Assembly (NCBI RefSeq): GCF_024753565.1
Contig: NZ_JANTPT010000001.1
Location: forward strand, 682,001-746,000
Direction of reading: 5' to 3'
DNA: 64,000 bases
DNA from: Mechercharimyces sp. CAU 1602
GTDB lineage: Bacteria > Bacillota > Bacilli > Thermoactinomycetales > JANTPT01
Shown piece by piece: positions 37,326 to 45,111 of this stretch. Under the pieces are notes generated by a model that made no database searches, was not told the origin of the DNA, and was given only the letters and a program-made list of their open reading frames with translations. How positions within the stretch are numbered: position 1 is the stretch's first letter; the number at the start of each line of letters is the position of its first letter. A program made the position numbers and the translations under genes.

Positions 37326-37889
37326 TCAATCCTTTCGTGCTGTCGTGTCAGTTGGAATAGGGATAAATTCAAAAATATCTCCGCTTTCAAATGCATCGAC
37401 CAGATGGCGTAACCAAGCATAATATTCTTTGGAATGTTGTATTTTTTCGAGGTTTTTCTTGGCGCGGATACGGTCCTCGCTGGCAAGTTCGTCGTCTGCT
37501 AAAAGTTCTGCTAGATGGGATTCGGTTTCCTGTATTGCTTTATCATTTAACTGGATTTCCTTCTCCCATAGCTGACAAAAAAAATCAACGAACGAGCGCA
37601 TCTGATCGTATTCAGCTTCGTATAAGTCTTTACGCACACCTTTGCGCCACTTTTTATGGACCAATTTTAAGGACGAGAGTGCACGTACACCTGTGCTCAT
37701 ACTCGTTTTACTCATCCCTGTTAAGTGGCACATTTCATCCAGCGTCATCGGTTCTTCCTGTAAAAACATCGTTCCATACAATCGACCCATGGATGGGCTC
37801 AGACCATACATTTCCATGGTTTCCGCTAAAGATTCAATGTAGTCACGGCGTGCTTCTTCAAGTTTTTGATTGAAAGGCAGGATGTTCAC
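37326..37889 (-). CDS. gbsR: GbsR-type choline/glycine betaine-responsive repressor
   Basis: MarR-like winged-helix regulator, 187 residues. Shared with B. subtilis GbsR: YGLSPSMGRLYGTMF, EEPMTLDEMCHLTGMSKTSM (recognition helix region), VRALSSLKLVHKKWRKGVRK and EYYAWLRHLVDAFESGDIF. In B. subtilis GbsR represses gbsAB and choline uptake and is relieved by choline. Here it is the first gene of a gbsR-symporter unit and divergent from gbsAB. The start is unclear: GTG 37889 is embedded in the AAGGAGGTG ribosome binding site, while an in-frame CTG at 37880 has ideal spacing. Confidence 0.92.
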   Translation of the reverse strand: MNILPFNQKLEEARRDYIESLAETMEMYGLSPSMGRLYGTMFLQEEPMTLDEMCHLTGMSKTSMSTGVRALSSLKLVHKKWRKGVRKDLYEAEYDQMRSFVDFFCQLWEKEIQLNDKAIQETESHLAELLADDELASEDRIRAKKNLEKIQHSKEYYAWLRHLVDAFESGDIFEFIPIPTDTTARKD

Positions 37890-37964
37890 CTCCTTGATCC
37901 TTACATATCAACCAGTTTTGAAGTGAACACTATCGCTATGTAGTTTGTACGGCATAGGTACGAG

Positions 37965-37986
37965 CTATACAGTTTATACTGTACAA
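37965..37986. promoter_or_regulatory. Candidate GbsR operator, gbsR side
   Basis: Inverted repeat CTATACAG-TTTATA-CTGTACAA. It shares TACAG-N6-CTGTAC with the palindrome in front of gbsA. On the minus strand a TTGACA at 38009-38014 with a weak -10 just upstream would place this site at or right after the transcription start of gbsR. Operator role is inferred. Confidence 0.5.
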
Positions 37987-38223
37987 GCGTAACAAAAATA
38001 TTCCGTTTGTCAAATTGGTGAATGGGTATACTACCGCGTGGATGGGATTATTTCTGCAATACTTAAGTAAGCAGGAAGTGAGATAGGAGAGGTTGAGACA
38101 GTACTGCTTTCGAGTTGATCTTTGATTGTCATCGTGAGTGGATAAAGCAGATAAAGGGTTTATAATCGAAGGGTTGATTACAGGCATGGAAATTTACTCA
38201 GATGCAAAAACTTTACTGCTCGG

Positions 38224-38252
38224 TTTACAGGTTTAACTAAGAGTGCTATACT
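38224..38252 (+). promoter_or_regulatory. Sigma-A promoter of gbsA-gbsB
   Basis: TTTACA at 38224-38229, 17 bases, then TGC-TATACT (extended -10) at 38244-38252. Transcription would begin near 38259. Confidence 0.65.
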
Positions 38253-38265
38253 CAAACTAAACTGT

Positions 38266-38287
38266 TTGTACAGAAAAAACTGTACGA
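38266..38287. promoter_or_regulatory. Candidate GbsR operator, gbsA side
   Basis: Inverted repeat TTGTACAG-AAAAAA-CTGTACGA, seven of eight positions symmetric, starting about seven bases after the predicted gbsA transcription start. A repressor here would block elongation rather than promoter binding. It matches the palindrome at 37965-37986 in arms and six-base spacing. Confidence 0.6.
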
Positions 38288-38311
38288 ACTTAACAAAAGG
38301 GAGGGTTACCC

Positions 38312-39781
38312 TTGCATAAGCAAATGTTTATCAACGGGGAGTGGGTAGAGGCTGTCTCTGGTCGCACTCGCGAAGTGATTAATCCCTATAACCAAGAAGT
38401 GATTGCGACAGTTCCTGAGGCGGATGCCGAGGATACGAAGCAGGCAATTAAAGCTGCGCGCAAAGCTTTTGACGAGGGATCGTGGGCCAATATGCCCGCG
38501 ACGGAACGAGGTAAACTCGTCGGTCAAGTGGCTGATAAAATTGAAGAACATAAAGAGGAATTAGCCCGCTTGGAGACACTGGATACAGGGAAAACCCTGA
38601 TTGAAAGTCAAGCCGATATGGATGATATCGCAGGTGTATTTCGCTACTATGCTGGACTTGCTGATAAAGATGGTGGGGAAAGTATTGATCCACCAATGGA
38701 AAACGCGGTCAGTAAAGTTGTGCGCGAGCCTGTTGGTGTGTGCGGTATGATTACCCCATGGAACTATCCTCTTCTACAGGCATCATGGAAGCTAGCACCA
38801 GCATTAGCGGCTGGCTGTACGATGGTACTTAAACCGAGTGAGGTTACCCCGCTCACTACGTTGAAGGTTGCAGAGCTAATGGAAGAAGTAGGTATTCCTG
38901 CTGGAGTCGTCAATATCGTAACGGGCCCAGGCTCCCAAGTGGGAGCGGAATTGTCAGAGTCCCATGAAGTAGATTTAATCTCTTTTACAGGTGGGATCGA
39001 GACAGGGCGTAAAATTATGACGGCGGCGACAGGTAACATGAAGAAGATCGCACTGGAACTGGGTGGGAAAAACCCTAACATCGTGTTTGCAGATGGAGAC
39101 TTTGAGACTACGGTTGACTATGCACTAAATGCAGTCTACTTTCATGCAGGTCAAGTATGTTCGGCAGGTGCACGCCTTATTATTGAGGAAAGTTTGCATG
39201 AGCGTTTTGTGGAGGAGCTAGTCAAACGGGTTGCAAACATTAAGCTGGGCAATGGAATGGATGAGGATACGCAGATGGGTCCTCTGACTTCGGCTGATCA
39301 TCGTGCAAAAGTAGAAAATTATTTCAAAGTGGGCATGGAAGAAGGGGCGAAGTTGCTCATCGGTGGTAAGCGTCCTGAGGGAGCTCAGTTTGAAAATGGC
39401 TTCTTTGTGGAGCCTACGGTTTTCGATGGATGTAACACTGAGATGCGGATTGTGCAGGAAGAAACTTTTGGCCCTATCTTAACTATTGAGACCTTTAAAA
39501 CAGAAGAAGAAGCAGTTCGGATTGCCAATGATTCTGTGTACGGATTAGCAGGAGCAGTATGGACCAATGATATGAATCGTGCTCAACGTGTCAGCAAACA
39601 ATTGCGTATGGGGACGGTATGGATTAATGACTTCCACCCATATTTCCCACAAGCACCATGGGGTGGATACAAACAATCTGGAATTGGGCGTGAATTAGGG
39701 AAAACCGGTTTTGAGGAATATACAGAGCAAAAACACATTTTTCAAAACCTCGACCCTCAGCCAATGAAATGGTTTGGTTAA
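38312..39781 (+). CDS. gbsA: Betaine aldehyde dehydrogenase
   Basis: NAD-dependent oxidation of betaine aldehyde to the osmoprotectant glycine betaine. The 489 residues have the ALDH core: MITPWNYPL, FTGGIETGRKI, catalytic Glu249 in LELGGKNPNIVFAD and nucleophile Cys283 in AGQVCSAGARL. The length and adjacency to gbsB and gbsR fit B. subtilis GbsA. The start is TTG 38312 with GGGAGGG six bases upstream (ATG 38324 is an alternative). First gene of the gbsAB operon, preceded by the candidate operator. Confidence 0.96.
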   Translation: MHKQMFINGEWVEAVSGRTREVINPYNQEVIATVPEADAEDTKQAIKAARKAFDEGSWANMPATERGKLVGQVADKIEEHKEELARLETLDTGKTLIESQADMDDIAGVFRYYAGLADKDGGESIDPPMENAVSKVVREPVGVCGMITPWNYPLLQASWKLAPALAAGCTMVLKPSEVTPLTTLKVAELMEEVGIPAGVVNIVTGPGSQVGAELSESHEVDLISFTGGIETGRKIMTAATGNMKKIALELGGKNPNIVFADGDFETTVDYALNAVYFHAGQVCSAGARLIIEESLHERFVEELVKRVANIKLGNGMDEDTQMGPLTSADHRAKVENYFKVGMEEGAKLLIGGKRPEGAQFENGFFVEPTVFDGCNTEMRIVQEETFGPILTIETFKTEEEAVRIANDSVYGLAGAVWTNDMNRAQRVSKQLRMGTVWINDFHPYFPQAPWGGYKQSGIGRELGKTGFEEYTEQKHIFQNLDPQPMKWFG

Positions 39782-39824
39782 AGAATAGCGAGACTAACTA
39801 AATAACTTCGAGGAGGATGACATT

Positions 39825-41027
39825 ATGTTGCGTTTTGAACAGATGCAAGAGATGAAAGAATTTGTTTTGCCGACGACGATTAAATCAGGTATTGGTGCAT
39901 CTAAAACCGCTGGTGAAGAAATAAAAGCGTTAGGTGTGACCAAGGCAATGATCGTGACAGATAAAGGAATTTACAATGCCGGAATTACTTTACCAGTGGA
40001 AAAAAGCTTGAAAGAAGCTGGTGTAGAAGTATATGTATTCAATGAAATTCAAGGCGAACCAGATACTGAACTGATCGCTATGGGAAGTCGAGTATTTAAA
40101 GAAGAAGGATGTAACGGACTAGTAGCTATTGGTGGCGGTAGCTCGATGGATACTGCGAAAGCGATCGGTGTTGAAGTAGTTCACCCAGAACCGCTTCTAA
40201 CTTATGAGGCATCAGATAACGGTAAGCCACTTGAAAATCGTATTCCCCCGCTAACAACAATTCCTACAACTGCGGGGACCGGTAGTGAAGTGACGCAGTG
40301 GGCTGTTATTAAAGATCCTGTACGCGAAATCAAGTTTAATGTAGGTGGACCGCTTATTCCGGCTCACTTGGCTATTATTGATCCAGAATTGCATTTGTCT
40401 ATGCCTCCTCACATTACTGCGGCAACGGGTGTAGATGCTCTTTCACATGCGATTGAGTGTTATACCATGCATCAATCCCAACCCGTAACAGATGCCTATG
40501 CATTGCTGGCGATTGAGTATGTTGGAAAATATATGCGTCGTGCGTATGCGAACGGCAAAGATATTGAAGCACGTTATGGGATGGCGCAAGCAGCGATGCT
40601 GGCTGGACTTTCCTATGGTAGTGACTCTGCGGGAGCGGCGCACGCCATGGCTCAGACACTAGGTGGTATGGTTCCTGTTATGCACGGTCAGTGTGTTTCT
40701 GCCATGCTCCCACCTGTCATGGAGTACAACTGGATGGGTTGTCCAGATAAATTTGCTCGTATCGCACAAGCGCTTGGAGTAAATACATCCGAGATGTCAA
40801 CCGATGATGCTGCGCGAATGGCAGTTATCGAAGTGGAAAACTTGATACGTGATGTTGAGATTCCGACCTTGCTTGAGCAAGGAGTAAACCCAGACGATAT
40901 TGAACGATATGCACAAGCGGCGTATGACGATCCACAAACATTTGGTAACCCTCGTATTATCGGATTGGATGGTTACAGATGGATTTACCGTCGTTGCCTC
41001 GGGCTAGAAGAGTCTACTATCCTGTAA
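39825..41027 (+). CDS. gbsB: Choline dehydrogenase, type III iron-containing alcohol dehydrogenase
   Basis: Oxidises choline to betaine aldehyde, the step before GbsA. The 400-residue chain has the family NAD site LVAIGGGSSMDTAKAIG, PTTAGTGSEVTQWAVI, and the metal-ligand regions GVDALSHAIECY and MVPVMHGQCVSAMLPP. Length and position match B. subtilis GbsB. GAGGAGGATGA precedes ATG 39825, 43 bases after gbsA. A long terminator ends the operon. Synthesis of glycine betaine from choline would help in salt stress. Confidence 0.95.
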   Translation: MLRFEQMQEMKEFVLPTTIKSGIGASKTAGEEIKALGVTKAMIVTDKGIYNAGITLPVEKSLKEAGVEVYVFNEIQGEPDTELIAMGSRVFKEEGCNGLVAIGGGSSMDTAKAIGVEVVHPEPLLTYEASDNGKPLENRIPPLTTIPTTAGTGSEVTQWAVIKDPVREIKFNVGGPLIPAHLAIIDPELHLSMPPHITAATGVDALSHAIECYTMHQSQPVTDAYALLAIEYVGKYMRRAYANGKDIEARYGMAQAAMLAGLSYGSDSAGAAHAMAQTLGGMVPVMHGQCVSAMLPPVMEYNWMGCPDKFARIAQALGVNTSEMSTDDAARMAVIEVENLIRDVEIPTLLEQGVNPDDIERYAQAAYDDPQTFGNPRIIGLDGYRWIYRRCLGLEESTIL

Positions 41028-41081
41028 ACGATTTATGAACGAGTTACGAATAACGAATGTAATATGATGTACAACCCCACT

Positions 41082-41120
41082 AAAAACCCCCTAATGAGAC
41101 GAAGTCATTAGGGGGTTTTT
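41082..41120. terminator. Bidirectional terminator between gbsB and ywbE
   Basis: A perfect 16-base stem, AAAAACCCCCTAATGA with TCATTAGGGGGTTTTT, on a seven-base loop. Confidence 0.9.
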
Positions 41121-41123
41121 GTA

Positions 41124-41321
41124 TTAGTCTAGGATTTCTTTAACTCGCCCAACTTGACCATCGGTTAGGCGTACTTTGATCCCATGGGGATGGGAGGCGG
41201 ATTTGGTTAGGATATCCTTTACTTCACCTGCGGTAACTTTTCCCGTGCGTTGGTCTTGTTTAAGTACAATATGTACCCGTTTCCCAGGCTGTATGTTTTT
41301 TCGCTCTCGTCCATCTGACAA
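41124..41321 (-). CDS. ywbE: YwbE-family protein (DUF2196)
   Basis: A 65-residue cytosolic protein. It matches the YwbE family over its whole length: NIQPGKRVHIVLKQDQRTGK, VKDILTKSASHPHGIKVRL and DGQVGRVKEI. Function unknown; the small beta fold may bind nucleic acid. The start is TTG at 41321 with AAGGAGGA eight bases before. It converges with gbsB on a shared terminator. Confidence 0.88.
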   Translation of the reverse strand: MSDGRERKNIQPGKRVHIVLKQDQRTGKVTAGEVKDILTKSASHPHGIKVRLTDGQVGRVKEILD

Positions 41322-41465
41322 ATGAAGATCCTCCTTAATACCTGCTGTTTTTATTTTAACACATATTGAGGAAAGATCTTACTTACATTCACATATGGGA
41401 CAACGTATGTGGAATAGACTTAGAGTGGAAGTGGAACTTTATGTATCTCGGGAGGGGTTTTTGGG

Positions 41466-41843
41466 ATGAAATGTTTGGGCACTGTGATGCAGCTCCTACT
41501 CGCGATTGTCTTTTTATTTTTTGGTGGAATGAAGTTGATTGGCCTGGAGTCGGTGGTAGAGTCATTTACAGATGAATTGGGTTACTCGATTGCGTTTTTG
41601 TATACGATTGGGGTGTTAGAAGTACTTGCTGCAATCGGCTTGATTATCGGCTTTTGGAAATCTAAATGGGTTCCACTCTCTGCCGGTGTCATTGCTATTA
41701 TCATGGTAGGTGCACTTGGAACGTTGATTTCAGCGGAGAAATCATTGGCCGAGATGGTACCGGCGGCTGTTTGTTTGCTCTTTTCCGCTTTTTTGATCTT
41801 TAATGGTGATCGTCGAAGGTGTGGGGCAGATAAGGCTGATTAA
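41466..41843 (+). CDS. DoxX-like small membrane protein
   Basis: A 125-residue protein with four hydrophobic helices in the DoxX/DoxD arrangement: N-terminal LLLAIVFLFFGGMKLIG, then YTIGVLEVLAAIGLIIGFWK and two further helices, with a basic C-terminal tail (GDRRRCGADKAD). DoxX-like proteins associate with membrane redox complexes in some bacteria, but no partner is adjacent. GGGAGGGG lies before ATG 41466. Confidence 0.8.
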   Translation: MKCLGTVMQLLLAIVFLFFGGMKLIGLESVVESFTDELGYSIAFLYTIGVLEVLAAIGLIIGFWKSKWVPLSAGVIAIIMVGALGTLISAEKSLAEMVPAAVCLLFSAFLIFNGDRRRCGADKAD

Positions 41844-41865
41844 CTATGGGTGGAGGAGGATGTAA

Positions 41866-41995
41866 TTAGTCACTTGAAAAACAGATAGAAAAAGCGCGCA
41901 GTCATGTACTAGCGTCAGAGTGTGAAGAAAATGATCGGTTTCTCCACACTCTTTCATTTTATATGGATGAAAAGGTACCTTATATCGGGTATTCA
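41866..41995 (+). pseudogene. Decayed Spo0E-like aspartyl-phosphate phosphatase gene
   Basis: GGAGGAGG at about 41852-41859 is followed by a reading frame encoding SLEKQIEKARSHVLASECEE, then NDRFLHTLSFYMDEKV, which resembles the short two-helix Spo0E phosphatases (LExxIExAR ... LSxxLDxxI). No start codon exists in frame: the codon before Ser is TAG. One inserted base after CACTTG and an ATT-to-ATG change would restore a start of the form MSHLEKQIE. I read it as a broken gene; the assignment is tentative. Confidence 0.33.
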
Positions 41996-41997
41996 AA

Positions 41998-42326
41998 TCA
42001 AGAAGAACACCAATCACCTAGTTCATATGAGATGTGGTTGGGGTTCTTCTTGATATTCTGCGTAATTGCTGTCATCAGAGCCTTCTCCTCTACATAATCC
42101 CGCCTCACAACCGGCGTTAACGAAGCCCATACAGTTTTGCCTTCGGGTGAAAGCCGATTCGTTAACACTTTTTCTTTATGCTCTTCGATATAGAGTTTAT
42201 TCTAAAACATGGACCGCTTTCTCTGATCTTGTCCTCATCTGCCCATTCTTTTCTTGCTTTGTCAAAGTCAAATGATTGACTCGCATCTGTGAGACGTTTT
42301 TTATATCGAGGACTCGGTTCCTTCAC
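41998..42326 (-). pseudogene. Frameshifted remnant of a small protein gene
   Basis: On the minus strand one frame from GTG 42326 gives KEPSPRYKKRLTDASQSFDF and DKARKEWADEDKIRESGPC, then a second frame, starting near 42195, continues YIEEHKEKVLTNRLSPEGKT and VWASLTPVVRRDYVEEKALM down to a TGA at 41998. The halves together look like one protein of about 110 residues with a frameshift near 42195-42210. I do not recognise the family. The 3' end forms part of a 19-base hairpin. Confidence 0.35.
41999..42052. repeat. Imperfect 19-base inverted repeat
   Basis: Arms at 41999-42017 and 42034-42052 (starting CAAGAAGAAC, ending GTTCTTCTTG) pair with one mismatch and one wobble around 16 bases. No T tract follows on the plus strand, so a terminator role is uncertain. 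Confidence 0.6.
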
Positions 42327-42641
42327 TTCACTCTATTTGCTTACTGTAATTAACTTTCTGATTATACTATAACTAGGATAAAATGTGTGTTCGTGTAGTG
42401 CTTGATTCTGTGGTTGTAACTTATAAAATAATGACAATTAAAAATAATTAAATAATTAATATAAAAACATTCATTAGATTCTTGTAAAATAGCATGTTTT
42501 TATTATAAAAAGATAGAATACAATTATAATTTACTCTATTCTAAAAATGTATTGACATCTACTTTATTGTATTCTATTATTTATTTGACTTTACATTTAA
42601 TATTTGGAAAGTCAAATTTTAAGATAGGAAGTGAATACAGT
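42327..42641. other. AT-rich leader region of the secreted-protein gene
   Basis: No gene seen. Composition is clearly more A/T-rich than flanking DNA. It holds the promoter at 42552-42580 and three copies of a heptamer: TAGAATA at 42514-42520 and its complement TATTCTA at 42537-42543 and 42570-42576, the last overlapping the -10. Confidence 0.55.
42552..42580 (+). promoter_or_regulatory. Near-consensus sigma-A promoter of the secreted-protein gene
   Basis: TTGACA at 42552-42557 and TATTAT at 42575-42580 are separated by 17 bases. The start of transcription would be about 55 bases before ATG 42642. Confidence 0.7.
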
Positions 42642-43376
42642 ATGTCAATTGCAAATTTGAACAAAAGGAATTTGATGATGTTGGTTCTGGCTATGGCGGT
42701 AGTATTCTCGTTGATAGTTTCTTCGAATGTTAATGCACAGGGAGTTGATTTAGGTAAACAAGAGCTCACAGTAGATTCTTACGTGTCCTATCTTCAAAAG
42801 GAGTCCCAGACTGACTTTCGAGCTGAACAGACGTTAACTAAATTCAAACAGCTATCAGCTTCGGACAAAAAGAAATTTATTGAATACATGACTAACCCTA
42901 AAGTTCAGGAGGATATGGCAAATACTCTAAGTACCTTAGAAAAAGGTGAAACCAAAAAAATTTATGGTGGGGACATTACAGTCTCTCTAGATACTACAGA
43001 GTATAGATCATCTTCAAATAACAATATCTCATGTAGTGGATGCACATTTGGATACATTGATTCTTATGCAAGTTTCGGATATTTCGGAATCCCTGTGAGT
43101 AAGGTTGGTCAAAGAATGTATTACTACGTTAAAAGAGGCAAGGTATATAAACCTATTACCAATAACGGTTGGATCAGTTACAATTACTTGCCATTAACTA
43201 GTTATAGTATGACAAAAGGACATACCTACACAAGTCATAACTACACTAGAGCCAATGCTCATATGTACTGGACTTTGAACTTTGTTTATAAAGGCTTCGG
43301 CTTAGTTAAATCTTGGGATCACAAAGTATGGGGAGATGCTAACAGAAAAAGTGGTGTAATTGTAAAACCCATATAA
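42642..43376 (+). CDS. Secreted protein of unknown function
   Basis: A 244-residue precursor: basic N-terminus NLNKRNLMML, hydrophobic core VLAMAVVFSLIVSS and cleavage site after NVNA (mature protein begins near QGVDL). The mature part is a helical region rich in Lys and Gln (residues about 40-105), a CxxC pair in SCSGCTFG, and a Tyr/Gly-rich C-terminal half (SYASFGYFGIPVSK, MYYYVKRGKVYKP, YTSHNYTRANAHMYW). I recognise no family. ATG 42642 follows AGGAAGTGA; an open frame continues upstream to 42552 but that contains the promoter. AT-rich surroundings suggest acquisition. A 47-residue membrane peptide gene follows. Confidence 0.8.
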   Translation: MSIANLNKRNLMMLVLAMAVVFSLIVSSNVNAQGVDLGKQELTVDSYVSYLQKESQTDFRAEQTLTKFKQLSASDKKKFIEYMTNPKVQEDMANTLSTLEKGETKKIYGGDITVSLDTTEYRSSSNNNISCSGCTFGYIDSYASFGYFGIPVSKVGQRMYYYVKRGKVYKPITNNGWISYNYLPLTSYSMTKGHTYTSHNYTRANAHMYWTLNFVYKGFGLVKSWDHKVWGDANRKSGVIVKPI

Positions 43377-43436
43377 GTAAGGTAGATAGAAATAAGATTA
43401 ACAATGAGCTATCATAGGTTTGAGGAGGGAACACAG

Positions 43437-43580
43437 TTGACCAAAAAAAGAAAAATAATGTTGATTGTAGTTTCGGTAATAGTCTTTGTTATCGTTGTAT
43501 TCGGATACTTGCCTATGGCTTTTCTGGATGTGACTTCAACTGACAATGAACAATACACACCTGTGCCAAATGAAAAATAG
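43437..43580 (+). CDS. 47-residue single-span membrane peptide
   Basis: TTG start with GAGGAGGG eight bases upstream. The peptide is TKKRKIMLIVVSVIVFVIVV, then FGYLPMAFLDVTSTDNEQ and a short polar tail ending PNEK: a basic cytosolic end, one hydrophobic helix and an acidic outside tail. It lies 60 bases after the secreted-protein gene and just before a terminator, so the two probably form one transcript. It could be an immunity, anchoring or signalling peptide; nothing in the sequence decides. Confidence 0.6.
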   Translation: MTKKRKIMLIVVSVIVFVIVVFGYLPMAFLDVTSTDNEQYTPVPNEK

Positions 43581-43593
43581 GTTTCATCTCCTC

Positions 43594-43622
43594 AGCCACT
43601 AAGTTTAGTGGCTTTTCTTTTT
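43594..43622 (+). terminator. Terminator closing the secreted-protein unit
   Basis: AGCCACTAA pairs with TTAGTGGCT on a two-base spacer and is followed by a T-rich tract. Confidence 0.8.
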
Positions 43623-43825
43623 TGCTCCTCTACTAGGTTGTTATTGTACATCCTCCCATAGGTAAGCAGGGAACACGTTAAACGCCCAGCATTAGAAGAG
43701 ATGCGTGTTTTTTGTGATGATAAACTGGAGGTCACTCTTTTTAAAATTGTTTAAATACTCTTTGTTGGGGTAACAGCTAAGTAGTGGGGCAATCTCACAC
43801 TTACTAGGAGAAGGGATGAATTTAA

Positions 43826-45079
43826 GTGATGGCGGAAGTAAAAACATATCGCACAGCATTATTGGGATGGAGTTTACCGGCGATTGAGGCGATTAATCGT
43901 ATGGAGCGTCCCTTTGTTGTGGTGGGTCCACCAGGTTTTGAACCATATGCGAAAGAACATGGGATCGAATTTATAGGTTGGAATTTTGAATGGGTAAATG
44001 AAGGATCCGATTCCCTTTACAAACAACTGTCAGCCTTAAACGTTCGACTAGCTGTTCCACTTTTTGAGGAAACGGTAGAATGGGCAGGAGCGTTAAATGG
44101 TCGTTTTCGGGAAAATCCACGCGAGTTTAACCGTTCCCTATTACTTCGCAATAAAGGTATGATGAAGAGGAAAGCACAAATTGCGGGCATTAAAGTTGGG
44201 GTTTTTGAGGAGGCGAGCAACAAGGAGGATGTGTTTCGGTTTCTGAAGAGAGTAAACGAAGCTTTACTCAAACTGGAAGGCGATCGCAATGATCCGATTC
44301 ACATTAAACCATTAGATAAAGCAGGGTCGTTTAATCATCGTGTAGTTCGGAGCAATGAAGATATTGAAACGTTGACCGAAAGTTATTTTCCTTGTTTGAT
44401 GGAGAGTCATTTAGATGGGCAAGAATTTTCGTGCGAAGTGTTCGTTCATAACGGCAAGATTCAGTTTTTAAATATTACAGAGTATGTTCGCTTAGGATAC
44501 TCTAACTTCGTTCCCGCCTCGGAATCTTTATCGTCAAAGCGACCATTGATTCGGCAAGCGGTACAGCGATTGATAGATGCGTTTGAAATCAAATGGGGTG
44601 TTATTCATCCGGAATACTTTCTAACCTCAGATGGAACACTTCATTTTGGTGAGGTAGCGGCGCGAGTGCCGGGGGGTCATATCTTTGAATTGATTGAGCG
44701 GGTTTATGGATTTAATGCATTTCAGGCTCAAATATTATGTAGTGATCCTGAGTCCACGGAAGAAGAGTTGCGGGCCTTCTTTCCCAATGATGAAGAGCAT
44801 CCAGGTGGGTATGCAGGCTGTTTGATGGTTCATCCACGTGTCAAAGTCATTGAAAAGCTTGCTTTTCCTGAAGAATTAGAAGGACATCCTTATTTTGAAC
44901 GTCATAATATGTTTTCACCTACATCGAAGCATAATGTGTTTGCACCGATGACGGGCTCACAAGTTGTTGAGCGAACAGGCTTTGGGAATCACTATGGAAC
45001 GGTATATTTGTACGGAGACGAAAGCGAAGAGATGCGCACCCTCTTAAAAAATTATGAGGAATATAATTTCTATGAGTAA
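43826..45079 (+). CDS. ATP-grasp carboxylate-amine ligase-like enzyme
   Basis: A 417-residue ATP-grasp protein of the biotin-carboxylase/L-amino-acid-ligase type. An N-terminal Rossmann-like domain (residues 8-90: YRTALLGWSLPAIEAINRM, VVVGPPG) is followed by the ATP-grasp fold: the ATP-binding Lys in IHIKPLDKAGSFNH, the clamp MESHLDGQEFSCEVFVHNG, and the metal/phosphate motif FGEVAARVPGGHIFELI, comparable to ExNxRxGGG of the ligases. Such enzymes join a carboxylate to an amine via acyl phosphate. GTG 43826 or ATG 43829 starts it; the ribosome binding site AGGAGAAGGG is rather distant. It precedes a putative papain-like protein by 32 bases. Confidence 0.85.
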   Translation: MMAEVKTYRTALLGWSLPAIEAINRMERPFVVVGPPGFEPYAKEHGIEFIGWNFEWVNEGSDSLYKQLSALNVRLAVPLFEETVEWAGALNGRFRENPREFNRSLLLRNKGMMKRKAQIAGIKVGVFEEASNKEDVFRFLKRVNEALLKLEGDRNDPIHIKPLDKAGSFNHRVVRSNEDIETLTESYFPCLMESHLDGQEFSCEVFVHNGKIQFLNITEYVRLGYSNFVPASESLSSKRPLIRQAVQRLIDAFEIKWGVIHPEYFLTSDGTLHFGEVAARVPGGHIFELIERVYGFNAFQAQILCSDPESTEEELRAFFPNDEEHPGGYAGCLMVHPRVKVIEKLAFPEELEGHPYFERHNMFSPTSKHNVFAPMTGSQVVERTGFGNHYGTVYLYGDESEEMRTLLKNYEEYNFYE

Positions 45080-45111
45080 AACAGTAGATCGAACTGGTAA
45101 AAAGGGGAGCA

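Noticed and set aside
41870-42097. A 75-codon plus-strand frame as a real gene
   Set aside because: No start codon or possible start in frame (preceded by TAG), and its second half overlaps a minus-strand remnant.
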